A stretch of DNA of 64,000 nucleotides from Panax quinquefolius (taxonomy: Eukaryota; Streptophyta; Magnoliopsida; Apiales; Araliaceae): positions 55,914,812 through 55,978,811 of the forward strand of contig CM035170.1 in the NCBI GenBank assembly GCA_020205615.1. The letters are read 5' to 3'. The notes under the pieces are model-generated. The model did no database searches and was not told the origin of the DNA. It was given only the letters and a program-made list of their open reading frames with translations. Numbering within the stretch: position 1 is the stretch's first letter; each line of letters begins with the position of its first letter. Below are positions 1 through 10,829 of this stretch, piece after piece. The translations under genes were made by a program, and so were the position numbers.

Positions 1-299
1 CCAAATCTTGTAACTCCCTTCCATGGAGCAATACGTAACAGTACATGATCTCCAATATTAAATTCCACGTCCTTTCGATGAAGATCAGCATAACTCTTTT
101 GTCGATCTTGTGAGGTTTAAATACGTTGTCGAATCATTTGGATCTTTTCTATAGTCATGCGTACTAATTCTAGTCCCAACAACGTTGCTTCTCCCACCTC
201 GTCCACTTTCGTCCATACAACGCCTCGAATGGAGCCATGCCTATACTTGCTTAATAACTGTTGTTGTAGGAGAATTCCACCAGTGGAAAGTACTTATCC
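1..299 (-). pseudogene. Ty3/gypsy integrase C-terminal part (G1 pol, 3' portion)
   Basis: This is the downstream part of the G1 pol gene, cut by the window edge and separated from the rest of integrase by the solo LTR at 300-3572. On the minus strand it reads the end of the integrase core (EFSYNNSY, then a stop, then ASIGMAPFEALYGRK) and the C-terminal domain (DVEFNIGDHVLLR followed by APWKGVTRFG), which is the usual order in plant gypsy integrases. At least two stop codons and a frame change between the motifs make it non-functional. It joins 3573-4278 once the insertion is disregarded. Family assignment rests on recognised motifs, with no alignment run. Confidence 0.85.
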
Positions 300-3200
300 T
301 GTAACATTCCAGAATTTTAAAGTGTAATATTAAATATTTATTGATTTATATAAGTATTTAATGGATATGTTTATTGTTGAATAAATAATTGTTCGATTTG
401 AGTTGATGTGATTTAGTTAATTATTTGTTGAATAAATAATTAAATATTAAATATTTATTGAATTATATAAGTATTTAATGGCAATTTGAGTGGATGTGAT
501 TTAGTTAATTATTTGTTGAATAAATAATTAAGGAGCTAAGAAAATTAATTGTTATGAGGTTATATACTAATTTAATTTAATAATTAAGTTAGAGAGCTAA
601 TAATGACTAAATGAATTATAATATTCTAATTGAAATTTGTGATTTAAAATAAATTGTTAGTTGGTTAAATAAAATTATAATTATAAAGAAATTATAGTTT
701 TGTGATAATGATTTATGTATTAAAGTAATTTAATAGAGTAGTATATGAATTGATTATTTAATTTAAGTAGAAGTGTGACAAATAACCTTGCTATAAAGGA
801 GTTAGTAAAATAAATTAAAAGAGTTTAATTTAGTTTTGCCAAACATGTCTTATTGCATATTGAGTCTTTAATCTAATGATGTTTTATCAAACAAGGTATA
901 AGGATTTAATCCATTTGTTTTAATTCAGTTTACCAAACAAGGTGTAAGGATTAAAGAGTTATTTTTAGTTAGCTAGCCAAACAAGCCTTATGACTTTTGA
1001 TTTTCAAAATAATATAACTGATGTTAGTTAAAATCCTATACTAAATATATCTATTATTACTATATATGTTATATTATTCTACGTAGTTAGAGTTAGGAAG
1101 AAAGACTCAGTTGAAGAAAAAGAGAAGAAGAAAAAGAAAACTAGAGAGAATTTGAGAGAAATTCTAACAGGTTTGAGAAAGGAATTGGAGAAAAGAAATT
1201 GATAATCAAAAGTAGCCATCATCTTCTTAATCAAAGGTAGGAGCTTAACCTTTTCTTTAAAAGTTTAGTTTTCCTCTTCCCAAAAAGTTCTCTGTGAAAT
1301 TTTTATAAAAGATAAATTGTTGTTATGTATATAGTTTTGTATAATTATTGATTATAAGGTTATTTCATGAGTTTATATATGTTTATAGAGAAATTAATTC
1401 ATGTATATATGTGTTTTATGAAGAAAATATATTACACAGTGTTCATATAAAAATATATATGAGTATGGCTTAGTTTAAAATGAAATTAAGGTTTGATTAA
1501 TTGTTAAAATATATAAATTGATTATTGGAATTGATAGGGTATGTATAATCATAACTATGGTGTTTTGAATTTACTGTTTTGGTTGAAAAACAAAATCACA
1601 GTGTTGATTTTCAATGAAAACATCAAAAATGGAGTTTTTGCCAAAAACATTGAAATTGGGTGTTGTAAATTTGATGTTTAAGTTATTTTATGGGTAGAAT
1701 CATGTTAGAAGTCTTCACAATATGTTTATATGAAGTCTATATGTGTATTACATGTTAATCAGTCTATTAGATTCGAGCTTTTAGGCCAATTTGGCTTTTG
1801 TTCATGCTGTTGCCGAGCTTGGTCGCCGAGTTCTGGACTCTGGCGCCATAAATGCGCCCAAAGAAGACAAATCTCATGCCGCAAATGCGTCGGCAGCGCC
1901 ATACCATAGCCACCAACCAATGGCCCGTGACCTGACGTCAAGAATGCTAACTCAATACATGGTACGAACCACAAACAGAATCGTAGCGTAAGCAGCATGA
2001 AAGTTAGCAGAATGGTCTGACAGTTTTAGTTTATTACACGAACTTTGAAAATAAATGTTATGTGTTAATAATAGGAATGTTAAATGATGATTTCAGTAGT
2101 ATTAAGCTATGAATGAACATGCTATCAAGTGTTACCTATTTGTAACATAGTTGATTATGTGAAAGGGTAATTTAACCTATATGATGTATATATTTGTTTA
2201 TATAAATATACAATATTGGTAATGACAAACTATGTCAATATGGCATATGTATAGGGTATTGATTCAAGTTGTAAGGTTTAACTTGTGCTAAAGGCAAGTT
2301 TTCTAACTCTATTTTATAATTGAGCAAGTTCTCTAACTCAAAACTTCATTGTGCGAGTTTAATTTCATTTGGTACATTATTGTTTTCAAATTCAATTACA
2401 ATTGTTGTAAGTTACTACCTCTATAATTTTGTAGAGCTAGGTTGCCTATTATTAAGTAAGTCATTGTATCTAGTTGCTCATGACGATACAAGTATCCCAA
2501 ATCTTATAGTTTAATCTTGAGCAAGTTTTCTAATCTATTATCTTGTTAATTCAATTATTGTTTTCAATTCGATTACAATATAATGATGTAAGTTATTTGG
2601 AGCAAGTTATTCTTGTATTTAACTTGTTGTTTAGCATGCACCACTATATATGATATGCATGCTTATTATTCAATTATAATTAACATTGGCTTAGTGTTGT
2701 TCAAGCAAGGTATGCTATAGTTATTCAAATTGTATGCTATTAGATTTTTCCTAAAGCGTGACTTTAGTTTACTATGATTGATTCAATCACGATTATTCTA
2801 TAATATAGTGTCATTAGTTTTATTCAACTACTCCTTAGTTGATGTTCGTTAAATTTCAAATTTCCTTGAAAGCTTATCCAAACAAAACTTTCTTTGGTGC
2901 GGACTTGTACTCTAAATACTGAGATGAACAACTCTTTTAATAGAGGTTTACGCTTAGCGTTGAAATGGTTGTGCACAATACATTGTATTTAAGGGTTGAT
3001 CCCCTAAGTACGTGGAGTCCTTATAGTCTTATGATCATAAAGTTAAAGTTGAAAGATTACTTATAATCAGTGGACATGATTCGTGGTCGATAGACCCTCG
3101 ATGAATGTTATAATTTTCGGAAAGTTAATAGAATATATTGTTCATTTCTATTGAGCCTAATATTGGCAATTGATGTAAACGCGTTTAAAGATTTATTTAT

Positions 3201-3572
3201 TGTTATTTCAAGTGGGCCTTGTTTGCTCACTCTTGCTCAGAAAATTTCTTACAACTAAAGTTGAAACGGGTGACGTACCTAGCACCAGTAAGGGAAAAGA
3301 AAAGATGAATAAATACTGAAGACTTGTAATAGTTTTGCTAGTTTACTTTCAGACTTTGACTTAAAGATTGTAATGAAGTTTATTTAAATTTCCGCATTTG
3401 AATGATTGTTGTTAAAGGTTAAGTAACCTGGGAGATTTTATTTAAGTTTTATCATGTATGGGCAGGTTTTTATTATTCAATTTATTATAATTGGGTAGTT
3501 AGAAATGAATGTTTTGATTAAGTGAACACCAAATCTTGAGGAAATGAAGTACCTGGATTTGGGGGTGTCACA
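300..3572 (+). mobile_element. Solo LTR (3.27 kb) of a Ty3/gypsy-type element, TSD TATCC
   Basis: It starts TGTAACATTCC and ends GGGGGTGTCACA (TG...CA). The 5-bp duplication TATCC is present at 295-299 and 3573-3577, on both sides and inside the integrase reading frame of G1. No primer binding site, polypurine tract or gag/pol motif is seen inside, and no second LTR copy is visible, so a solo LTR left by LTR-LTR recombination is the best reading. The end sequence and large size resemble LTRs of Tekay/Del-like chromoviruses; that subfamily is an inference. Short ORFs inside it (for example 1791-1991 and 2320-2514) have no recognisable domain and are not called as genes. Confidence 0.85.
1795..2000. 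other. GC-rich island inside the solo LTR
   Basis: In an LTR that is otherwise very AT-rich, this stretch has many CG and CCG/CGC words (GCCGAGC, GGCGCC, GACGTCA). It could be a promoter/enhancer or the structured start of the transcript in the LTR. No protein-like signature is recognised in either strand. The call is compositional only. Confidence 0.4.
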
Positions 3573-4278
3573 TATCCCAACTTCCTTTGAAATCTAGGAC
3601 ACAGAGTCTTAATAGATCTTTAAGGGTTTGAATAGTCCTTTCCGATTGCCCGTCCATTTGAGGATGGTATGCTGAACTGAATCATAAATCCGTGCCCATA
3701 GCTTTCTGCAAGCTAACCCAAAATCTTGAAGTGAATCTTGGGTCATGATCTGAAACTATGGATACTAGCATGCCATGCAATCTCACAATCTCATTCACGT
3801 ACATACGAGCAAGACGTTCAAGGGAATAAGTCTCACGTATCGGCAAGAAATGAGCAGACTTGGTTAATCTATCAACAATAACCCAAATCGCATTTATGCC
3901 TTGAGAAACTTTGGGAAGACCTGTAACGAAATACATGGTAATGTGTTCCCACATCCATTTCGAAATCTCAAGTGGTTGCAATGGACCCTTTGGCACTTGA
4001 TGCTCTGCCTTTACACGTTGACATGTTAAACACCTCGAGATAAACTCCGCGATCTCTCTCTTTATATTGTTCCACCAAAATGTATGTCGAAGATCATGAT
4101 ACATTTTGGTACTCCCAGGATAGATTGCAAACGGGGTGTTGTGTGCCTCCATCATGATTCTATGCTTCAAGTCAGAATCGTTAGGAATGTAAAGTCTAGA
4201 GTTGACTCGAAGTATTCTTTCTTCATCGATTCTTGCTTCTGGAACAGCACCTTCTTGCACTTTCTTCATTATACGCAT
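3573..4278 (-). pseudogene. Ty3/gypsy integrase, N-terminal and core part (G1 pol), interrupted
   Basis: Minus-strand reading shows the HHCC zinc-binding region (RHTFWWNNIKREI, CLTCQRVKAEH) and the catalytic core: VTGLPKVSQG, IWVIVDRLTKSAHFLPI, VSIVSDHDPRFTSRFW. After a stop near 3682 comes [11 protein letters not shown], which contains the glutamate of the D,D,E triad. The first catalytic aspartate, normally in a DFVTGLP context, reads Tyr (YFVTGLP, near 3935), so the enzyme would be inactive even without the stops. The reading frame is cut at 3573 by the solo LTR and resumes at 299. It lies downstream of RNase H, as expected for Ty3/gypsy. Confidence 0.9.
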
Positions 4279-4367
4279 GACGCCCCCTGTGTCCGTAGCT
4301 TGAGCACTTTTTAACTTTATCGATTAAAGTCGGTTCTACTCGTATATTCGCCATCATCACGGGGTCC

Positions 4368-5005
4368 TCAAGTCTTTAACTCAATCTCCATCCTTTGTAA
4401 ATCGTACAAAATGGGTCTTTGTGTTAACAACATCGCATGCAGCGCATTCGCATACGATCTTCTACTCAATGCGTCAGCTACTACGTTTTCTTTTCCAAGA
4501 TGGTATTGAATGGTATGATCGTAATCTTTCAACAGCTCGAGCCAACATCGTTGCCGCATGTTGAGTTCATTTTGGGTGAAGAAGTATTTGAGGCTTTTAT
4601 GATCCGTATAAATCTCCACTTTCTCCCCATACGGTAGTGTCTCTAGATTTTCAACGCTGAACGATCACCGCTAACTCTAGATCATGAGTAGGATAATTCC
4701 TCTCATATTCTTTGAGTTGTCATGAGGCATAGGCTATGACTTTCCCATGTTGCATGAGAACACATCCTAACCCTTTGCAAGAAGCATCATTGTATAACAA
4801 ATCCATCCGAACGGATGGTATTGCGAAACAGTCTTAAAATGAGTCTCCTCTTTAGCTCTTGGAAACTCTTCTCGCATTCCTCGCTCCATACAAATTTTGT
4901 ATCCTTTCGAGTCAACTGAGTTAACGGAGTAGCGATTCGAGAAAATCCTTCCACGAATCTCCGATAATAACCAGCTAAGCCTAGAAAGCTATGCACTTCG
5001 GTCAC
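4368..5005 (-). pseudogene. Ty3/gypsy RNase H region (G1 pol)
   Basis: The segment follows the reverse transcriptase. It begins with the connection motif [18 protein letters not shown] and [13 protein letters not shown], then DASCKGLGCVLMQHGKVIAYAS (only part of it in one frame), then [13 protein letters not shown] and [12 protein letters not shown]. The order and motifs are those of plant gypsy RNase H and the linker to integrase. There is a frame change between the block ending at 4787 and the block at 4619-4368, plus several stops. It is a clear pseudogene of the same element as the neighbouring gag, RT and integrase pieces. Confidence 0.88.
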
Positions 5006-6061
5006 CGACTTTGGTTTCTCCCAACTTTGTATTGCTTCAATCTTCGCCGGGTCAACAGATACTCCATGTTTTTACACCACGTGCCCAAGGAATGCTACTT
5101 CCTCAAGCTAGAACTCGCATTTCTTCAGCTTGGCATATAGGTTGTGTTCACGAAGTCTTTCAAGTATCAGCTTCAAATGGTGCTCATGATATTCACGACT
5201 TTTGGAATAGATGAGGATGTCATCAATAAAGACAACAACGAACTGATCCAAATATTCCTTGAATACACGGTTCATCATATCCATGAAAGCAGCAGGAGAA
5301 TTAGTCAATCCAAAAGACATGACTAAGAATTCATAATGCCCGTACCGAGTTTTAAAGGCAGTCTTTGGAATATCCTCAATTTTTATCTTCAGCTGATGAT
5401 ATCCAGAACGAAGGTTAATCTTTGAAAAGAATTATGCTCCTTACAACTGGTCAAACATGTCATCAATGCGAGGTAGCGGATACCTGTTCTTGATGGTGAC
5501 ATGGTTCAATTCTTGGTAGTCAATACAAAGTCGCATACTCCCTATTTTCTTCTTTACGAATAAAATAGGAGCACCCCAAGGAGATGTACTAGGACGAATG
5601 AAACTGATGTCTAACAATTTCTGTAATTGGACTTTTAACTCCTGAAGTTCAATAGGAGACATTCGATATGGGGTTTTAGAAATGGGTTTTGTACCCGGTT
5701 CAAGGTCAATAAAGAATTCAACATCACGTTCTGGGGGTAGACCAGGAAGTTCTTCAGGAAATACATCAGGAAATTCACTAACAGCAGAAATAATATTCAA
5801 ATCTGACCTGTCTTTGTTCAAATCCATAACATGGGCTAAGAAAGCTTGACATCCATTTTTCAATAAATAAATAGCTTTATGGCTTGATATGACAGTGACT
5901 GATTTTTGTGGTTTAGTTGCTTGAATTCGCATAACAGGTTGGTTAGGAATATGAAAACTAACAACCTTATGAAAACAATCAATTTTGGAATGATGAGTGG
6001 TTAACCAATCAATCCCTAAAATCACATCAAAAGTAAGTATCTTTAAAGAGATAAGATCCAC
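5006..6061 (-). pseudogene. Ty3/gypsy protease end and reverse transcriptase (G1 pol)
   Basis: The first 206 residues (6061-5441) contain the end of the protease domain ([18 protein letters not shown]), the linker [20 protein letters not shown], and the RT fingers/palm start ([34 protein letters not shown]). After two stops near 5429-5440 the same frame continues with [19 protein letters not shown] and [18 protein letters not shown] is the catalytic box. Further stops occur at 5105-5107 and just beyond. All of this is in one frame from 6061 to about 4787, so the lesions are mostly point mutations. Protein function in a living copy would be minus- and plus-strand cDNA synthesis. Confidence 0.92.
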
Positions 6062-6113
6062 AGGTAATGTGATGGTGCCAACTTGGATTAAGCAAGATTA
6101 ATAAACAAAGGAT

Positions 6114-7469
6114 TTAATTTAAAGTTTCTCCTAACGGAGTCTCCACTGATAAATCAAAGTCTAATTTCTCCGGAGTCAAGTTTAAACGTTGAGCACAAGC
6201 AAGGGAGATAAAAGAATGTGTAGAACTGGTATCTAGTAAGGTATAAACTTCGCAAGAGTTTATGATAAGCTTACCCGTGATCACCTCGTTCGGGTTCCTT
6301 GCGTTTTGGCCAGTCACGACAAACGCTCTTCCAGAAACTGCTGATTTTAACTTATCCAGGAAAGCCTTTGGAGTCACCATCCCCGTTAAACTTTGTTTTG
6401 CAACTAGACAATCTTTAGCTATATGACCTTCCTTTCCACAGTTATAACACACCTTGGATTGTTGTGGGCAGTTTGGGCTGATGTGTCCCTCTTTCCCGTA
6501 TTTGTAACAAACGACCGGTGCTCGTTCTCCTCCCCTATAAACATTTGATGTTTGTGCTGACGTCTTCACGTTATCATTGTTGTTCCTTCTCTTTTTGAAA
6601 TCTCTTCCCGACTCACTCCTTCTATTATCACGGCCACGATTACCACCATAGTGGTTACCGCTTTTTTCTGAATGTTTTCCTGCCTGCTAGTTTTCATTGC
6701 TCCGATGACCGCTGCCACCGGTATGACCCTAGTTGTATTCCCTTGGTTGAACATACTCATTATCTCGCTCTAATAATTGAGCCATGTTTACAACATCTGA
6801 ATATAAAGAAAATTTATGAGAGAAAAGATATTGTCGAATATCGGGTTTTAGACCTCTCATAAACATCCTTGTCATTCGTTCCTCATTCTTTACCAAATGA
6901 GGTGCAAACTTGGATAACTCAGCGAACTTCACCTCATACTGGGACACCGTCATGCTGTTTTGTTCCAGTCTGATAAACTCTACATCCTTCAGATGATGAA
7001 TACTTTCAGGAAAGTACTTGTCATTGAATAGTTTCTGAAATATTTCCCAAGACATGTTGAGTGCGGCAGGCTGGGTACACTTCACAGACTCCCACTAGTA
7101 GTCTGTCTCTCCACAGAATATAAAGGTGGCGAATGGAACCTTCTGTTCCTCCGTGCATCCCAAGACATCAAATATCTTGGTAATTTGCTTGACCCACGTT
7201 TTCGCCTTGATTGGATCTGGCTTTCCAATAAATTCTGGTGGTCCCAATTCCTTGAATCGCTTTGTCAGGATGCATCACAGCGTTATATCACCTCCACCCG
7301 TATTTTGAACACGAGTCTCCCTCATCTGATTTTGCATGAACTGCAAAAAGCTCCTAAACATTCCATCATTCATCGTTTGCTCGGTAATGTTGTTTACAAG
7401 AGGAATATTGCCTTCTTGTTGTACGTTCTCCTGGTTTGTGACTAAAGGTTGTTCCACAGTCTTATACAC
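6114..7469 (-). pseudogene. Ty3/gypsy gag and protease start (G1)
   Basis: The N-terminal piece (7469-7275) holds a Gln/Asn-rich start (NDGMFRSFLQFMQNQM). After a frame change, one frame runs from about 7255 to 6114. It contains the capsid-type retrotransposon gag domain (FVRLEQ-like EFIRLEQNSMTVSQYEVKF, FMRGLKPDIRQYLF), a basic Gly/Arg-rich linker, two zinc knuckles and the protease start. The first knuckle is degenerate ([14 protein letters not shown], second Cys is Tyr); the second is intact ([14 protein letters not shown]). The protease active site reads [11 protein letters not shown], with Ser where Gly is normal (DTG). Stops occur at 7086-7088 and near 6728 and 6690. Broken but readily recognised. 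Confidence 0.9.
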
Positions 7470-7604
7470 TTCATTGTTAACGTTCTTAACAACAATTCTT
7501 AAATACTCCCATAAAACAAGAGTTAATTAACCAAATTAACATATCACATAATATCCCTATATTATGATCGACCAACAAATAAGCTTAGATAGGACATACT
7601 AGCG
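7470..7604 (-). other. 5' leader remnant of G1 between LTR and gag
   Basis: On the minus strand this matches the leader of the gypsy elements at about 25360-25465 and 63590-63690 (shared words CGCTAGTATG, GATATGTTAATTA, ATAGGGAT). The primer binding site and the LTR end are missing: a deletion joins the LTR fragment directly to mid-leader near 7605. It identifies G1 as a member of the same broad gypsy family as G2 and G3. Confidence 0.65.
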
Positions 7605-8239
7605 AAAAATTAGGTAACCAAACCTCTCATTGACAGAACTTTCTAGACATTGCCAATAATACTATCTAATAATATTATTCAAATAATATGAATTATTGAT
7701 CTGATAATGGGAATCTTCATGCGTTGACAATTATTGAAACAACAATAATATAAAATATCAACGCAGCAATTATTGAATCAATAAAATAAAATATTGAACA
7801 GTAATTACTGTAACGATTATTGAGTAGTGCCTTCTTACATAAGAATCAATAATTCAACAATATGCAAATCTTGTGCACTCTTGTGCAACTACACGACATC
7901 GTATTTTAACCACCGTATTCCAACAAAGTTAATTGTGAACAATAATTACGCCGTTATTTATAAAAACTTAAACTTTGTCTTTTTCTTCATCCGACAGTTA
8001 TTCCGTTATGGGGCCCACAAATGGATGCGCCGTCGTACGAATATTCCTCGATAACAAGAATTTTCCACGACCAAACGAATATTCCCCGACAACAATGAAT
8101 ATTTTATAACCACTTGCTTATTTTGCAAAATTTGTACATTTCCCCCATAACCAAAGTATTATATCAAATTATCACCTTATTATTCACAATAATAAATAGA
8201 GGAAATTTGATTTTATTTATAATAAGTTGGGGTCTTACA
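7605..8239 (-). mobile_element. 5' LTR fragment of G1 (Ty3/gypsy)
   Basis: Read on the minus strand it begins TGTAAGACCCC at 8239 and is similar to the beginnings of the LTRs at 9531, 13256, 22990, 36325, 36981, 46106 and 60773 (common words GAATAATAAGGTG, TTTGATATAAT, TTCTAGAAAG-type context). Only the first about 0.63 kb of the LTR is left before the deletion into the leader. No TATA box or polyadenylation region is retained in this piece. Confidence 0.7.
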
Positions 8240-8660
8240 AGAGTCTTCCATCTGGTATAGCAGGGATAATCTTGAAGAAAACTTATATTGTTTTCTACGC
8301 TCAAAACTTCCTTAAACTCAAAAGAAATACGGTCAATATTATAGAAGAGAAATTCTCTGATTCTGGTGTGATTTTCAATTCTAAACTAAGCATCCTATTT
8401 ATAGGAGAATGGCAGGGCACTATTGAATTTAGAAAATCACAGGTGAACAGTGTAGGAATCACGGGCGAAAAACTTTTAAAAATTTGGATTTTAATATACA
8501 GCACTATGCACACACTATGCAGCACTATGCAATACTATGCAGTACTATGAAAATAAAATATAATATATTCTATTTTATATAAAAACAAAATTTATAAAAT
8601 ATATATATAATCCTTTGCCCACACGGTAAAAGCACAAACACACACACAATTATATTATAT

Positions 8661-8730
<70 letters not shown>

Positions 8731-9531
8731 TGAATAACTTTCTCCGATTATTTTGAAAAATGAGTAACTGGGAGTCCATACAATAAGCAAAACTTACAAC
8801 AAATACTTCAATAAAAACCCTTTATTTATCTCAATTCACTTGGCTTCTCAAAACACATTCATCATTAATATTATAACTCACAATATTAACAACCAGATCA
8901 CTCCCAGGAAATAGGGGGCTTTCCGATAAGGATTTCTCCTTATTGACGTGCAATTAGGTGACCAAACCCCTTTCCTCGACAGAACTTTCTAGACATCGTC
9001 AATAATCCAAATAATAATATGAATAACTTTGTTGTCTCAATTATTGATTTAATAATATAAAATATTATGATAATAATTGAATCAATAACGTGAGATACTA
9101 TGTAGCAATTACTGTGGCAATAATTGAATAAAACTGAGTGACTTCTCACGTAAACATCAATAATCAAAGATATTGTACAATACCGTGTGCTATTATGCAA
9201 CCACGCGTATTACTATATTTTTATCACCGGGTATTTTAACAGTTAATGGAAAAACTTTTACCGTTATTTTCATAAAAAGTTATTTATGTCATTTTTTAAC
9301 TCCGACAATAACTCCATTGTGGGGTCCACTAATGATTGTGTCGTCGTACGAATATTCTTTGATAAAACGAATATTCCCCGACCAAACGAATATTTTATAA
9401 AAACTTGCTTACTTTGCAAAATTTGTAAATATTACCCACAACTATAACATTATAACAAATTCACACCTTAATATTCAAAAATGATATTTAGAGAAAAATT
9501 CATCTTTATTCATAAAAGTTAGGGTCTTACA
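8240..9531 (-). mobile_element. Gypsy LTR fragment, start at 9531
   Basis: On the minus strand it starts TGTAAGACCCTAAC at 9531 and parallels 8239-7605 over several hundred bases (shared GGTGTGAATTTG-like start and GTCTAGAAAGTTCTGTC near 8985 and 7645). It then runs through a (TA)n tract and a block of CATAGTGC repeats near 8505-8550. The CATAGTGC block is also found in the LTRs at 36325-37650. At about 1.29 kb it is shorter than the 2.3-2.7 kb LTRs elsewhere in the window, so it is probably truncated at 8240, where the next LTR start is joined head to tail. Confidence 0.65.
8664..8727. repeat. (TA)n microsatellite
   Basis: An uninterrupted TA dinucleotide run of about 64 bases lies inside the gypsy LTR fragment, preceded by TTATATTATAT repeats. 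Length is likely polymorphic or error-prone. Confidence 0.9.
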
Positions 9532-10015
9532 TTCCATGAAATCTTCACACAAAAACTTCGCCAACATATCATCATAATCATGGTCATCAACCCAATTACA
9601 ACCGTCGTTACTCCCTCCCACTAAACAACCCTCCCCATTTCCTCCGCAACCCACGCGCTTCCTCAGCGCATGTAGCATTTGACGCGCCTCCACCCACCAC
9701 AGGGAACAACAATTCATCCCACGTTGCCCTGCGCCTGTAGTTCAAACCAAAACTACTCATGTCAACACTCATCATGACCGATGACTCCGACTCGGGAAAC
9801 GAGGACCCACAAGACTCTTCGTTGTTATCGTTAATGATGATGTAAGCCGACGATGACTGGAAAATAACCGAGGAAGAGTAGGGGTCATCAGAGAACTTGA
9901 CCTTGAACGGTGGCGGGGGTGTCTCCGTGGGGTCACTGGAGAACTTGGCCTTGAACTATGCTTCTTCTTTTTCTGTACAAAAGTACCTTGCTGCTCTCTT
10001 TTTGTTTTCCTCCAT
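9532..10015 (-). pseudogene. Truncated gene fragment of unknown family, cut by a gypsy LTR
   Basis: From an ATG at 10015-10013 the minus strand reads MEENKKRAARYFCTEKEE, then an in-frame TAG near 9957. The same frame continues through a Pro-rich stretch (DPTETPPPPFKVKF), a Ser-rich stretch (SSSVIFQSSSAYIIINDN, then ESCGSSFPESESS) and ATWDELLFPVVGG. After that a shift leads into an acidic Asp-rich tail in another frame (DDHDYDDMLAKFLCEDF). Base composition is clearly more GC-rich and codon-like than the surrounding transposons. The fragment ends exactly at the gypsy LTR start (9531). I do not recognise the family. It is either a host gene remnant disrupted by LTR insertion or a captured gene piece. 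It lacks any transposon protein motif. Confidence 0.5.
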
Positions 10016-10824
10016 TATTTCAATAGCAGAAGAAAAAAGGTAGCTAGAGTATACTCATTTGACGAAAGATCCTTTGATTAGCTTAAGAATGACTAGTACA
10101 AACCCTCAATTTGATGAAAGTTAGTAACTCTAGCTTTTCTCTGTACAGGTGAGAGGTTTAGAGAAAGAGAAAGAACGAAATGAGATGATAGTATAACTTA
10201 GAATATCGAAAGATTTGTTTTGTCTTTTAATTTATTTGGGGGAAAGGAATTGTTTTGTTATAAAGGTTAATTCTTGCGAAATATTAATAGTTAGGCTTGT
10301 GGTGCTCGAGTGCTTATGTGACCAAGATTTTAAATTGCGGGTTTTGAGTTTGAATCATGCAACTGGACATATTTTTGAGGAAAAAAATTTAGAACACGGC
10401 CATGTTAGATCTTCCATGTAGGTAGGTCAACGCCCATGTGGCGCTTGGGGCTCAATATCTAAATTTTAGAGCAAAAAATGACCCGTTTTGTGCTGACCAA
10501 AAGAAAGAGGCTCAATACCCAAAAACACCTAAAGTTCAGGAGCAACTTATGCATTATACCCTTATATTTTTAATACTCCAGTAATGTTAATGTAACATTT
10601 GATTGGACAGAATGTAATAGTTATTACTTTGAAATGACTTTGAGTTCTTTCGGCAGGTCAAAAACATAGCCATAGTTAGACATGACAATGTAGGTTGAAA
10701 AACATATAGTTAACAAAAACCACTTGAATCTATTGAGTTAGTTAACTAGTTTTTATGTTATGAATTGGTTTAGTTTTGGACCTATATTATTAATTATAAA
10801 TATGGATTGTAACTAGTTTAACTA
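10016..10824. other. Intergenic sequence without recognised gene
   Basis: The part next to 10015 would be the upstream region of the gene fragment at 9532-10015; it contains purine-rich GAGAAAGAGAAAG and no obvious TATA box. Around 10290-10560 there is moderately GC-richer sequence with no coding signature. An ORF at 10215-10421 has no recognisable domain and is not called. TSD GTTTT of the next element is at 10825-10829. Confidence 0.5.
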
Positions 10825-10829
10825 GTTTT

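Noticed and set aside
1759..1998. Overlapping ORFs on both strands in the solo LTR (66 and 79 codons)
   Set aside because: They arise from the GC-rich island, have no recognisable domain, and are on opposite strands of the same stretch.
8226..8550. 107-codon plus-strand ORF
   Set aside because: It runs antisense to the gypsy LTR fragment, and its end is made of the ACTATGCA repeats. No protein family is recognised.
10280..10400. Possible tRNA-derived SINE (GTGGTGCTCGAGTGC followed by GAGTTTGAATC, like A and B boxes)
   Set aside because: The A-box match is weak, no second copy is visible in the window, and no flanking duplication or tail was found.
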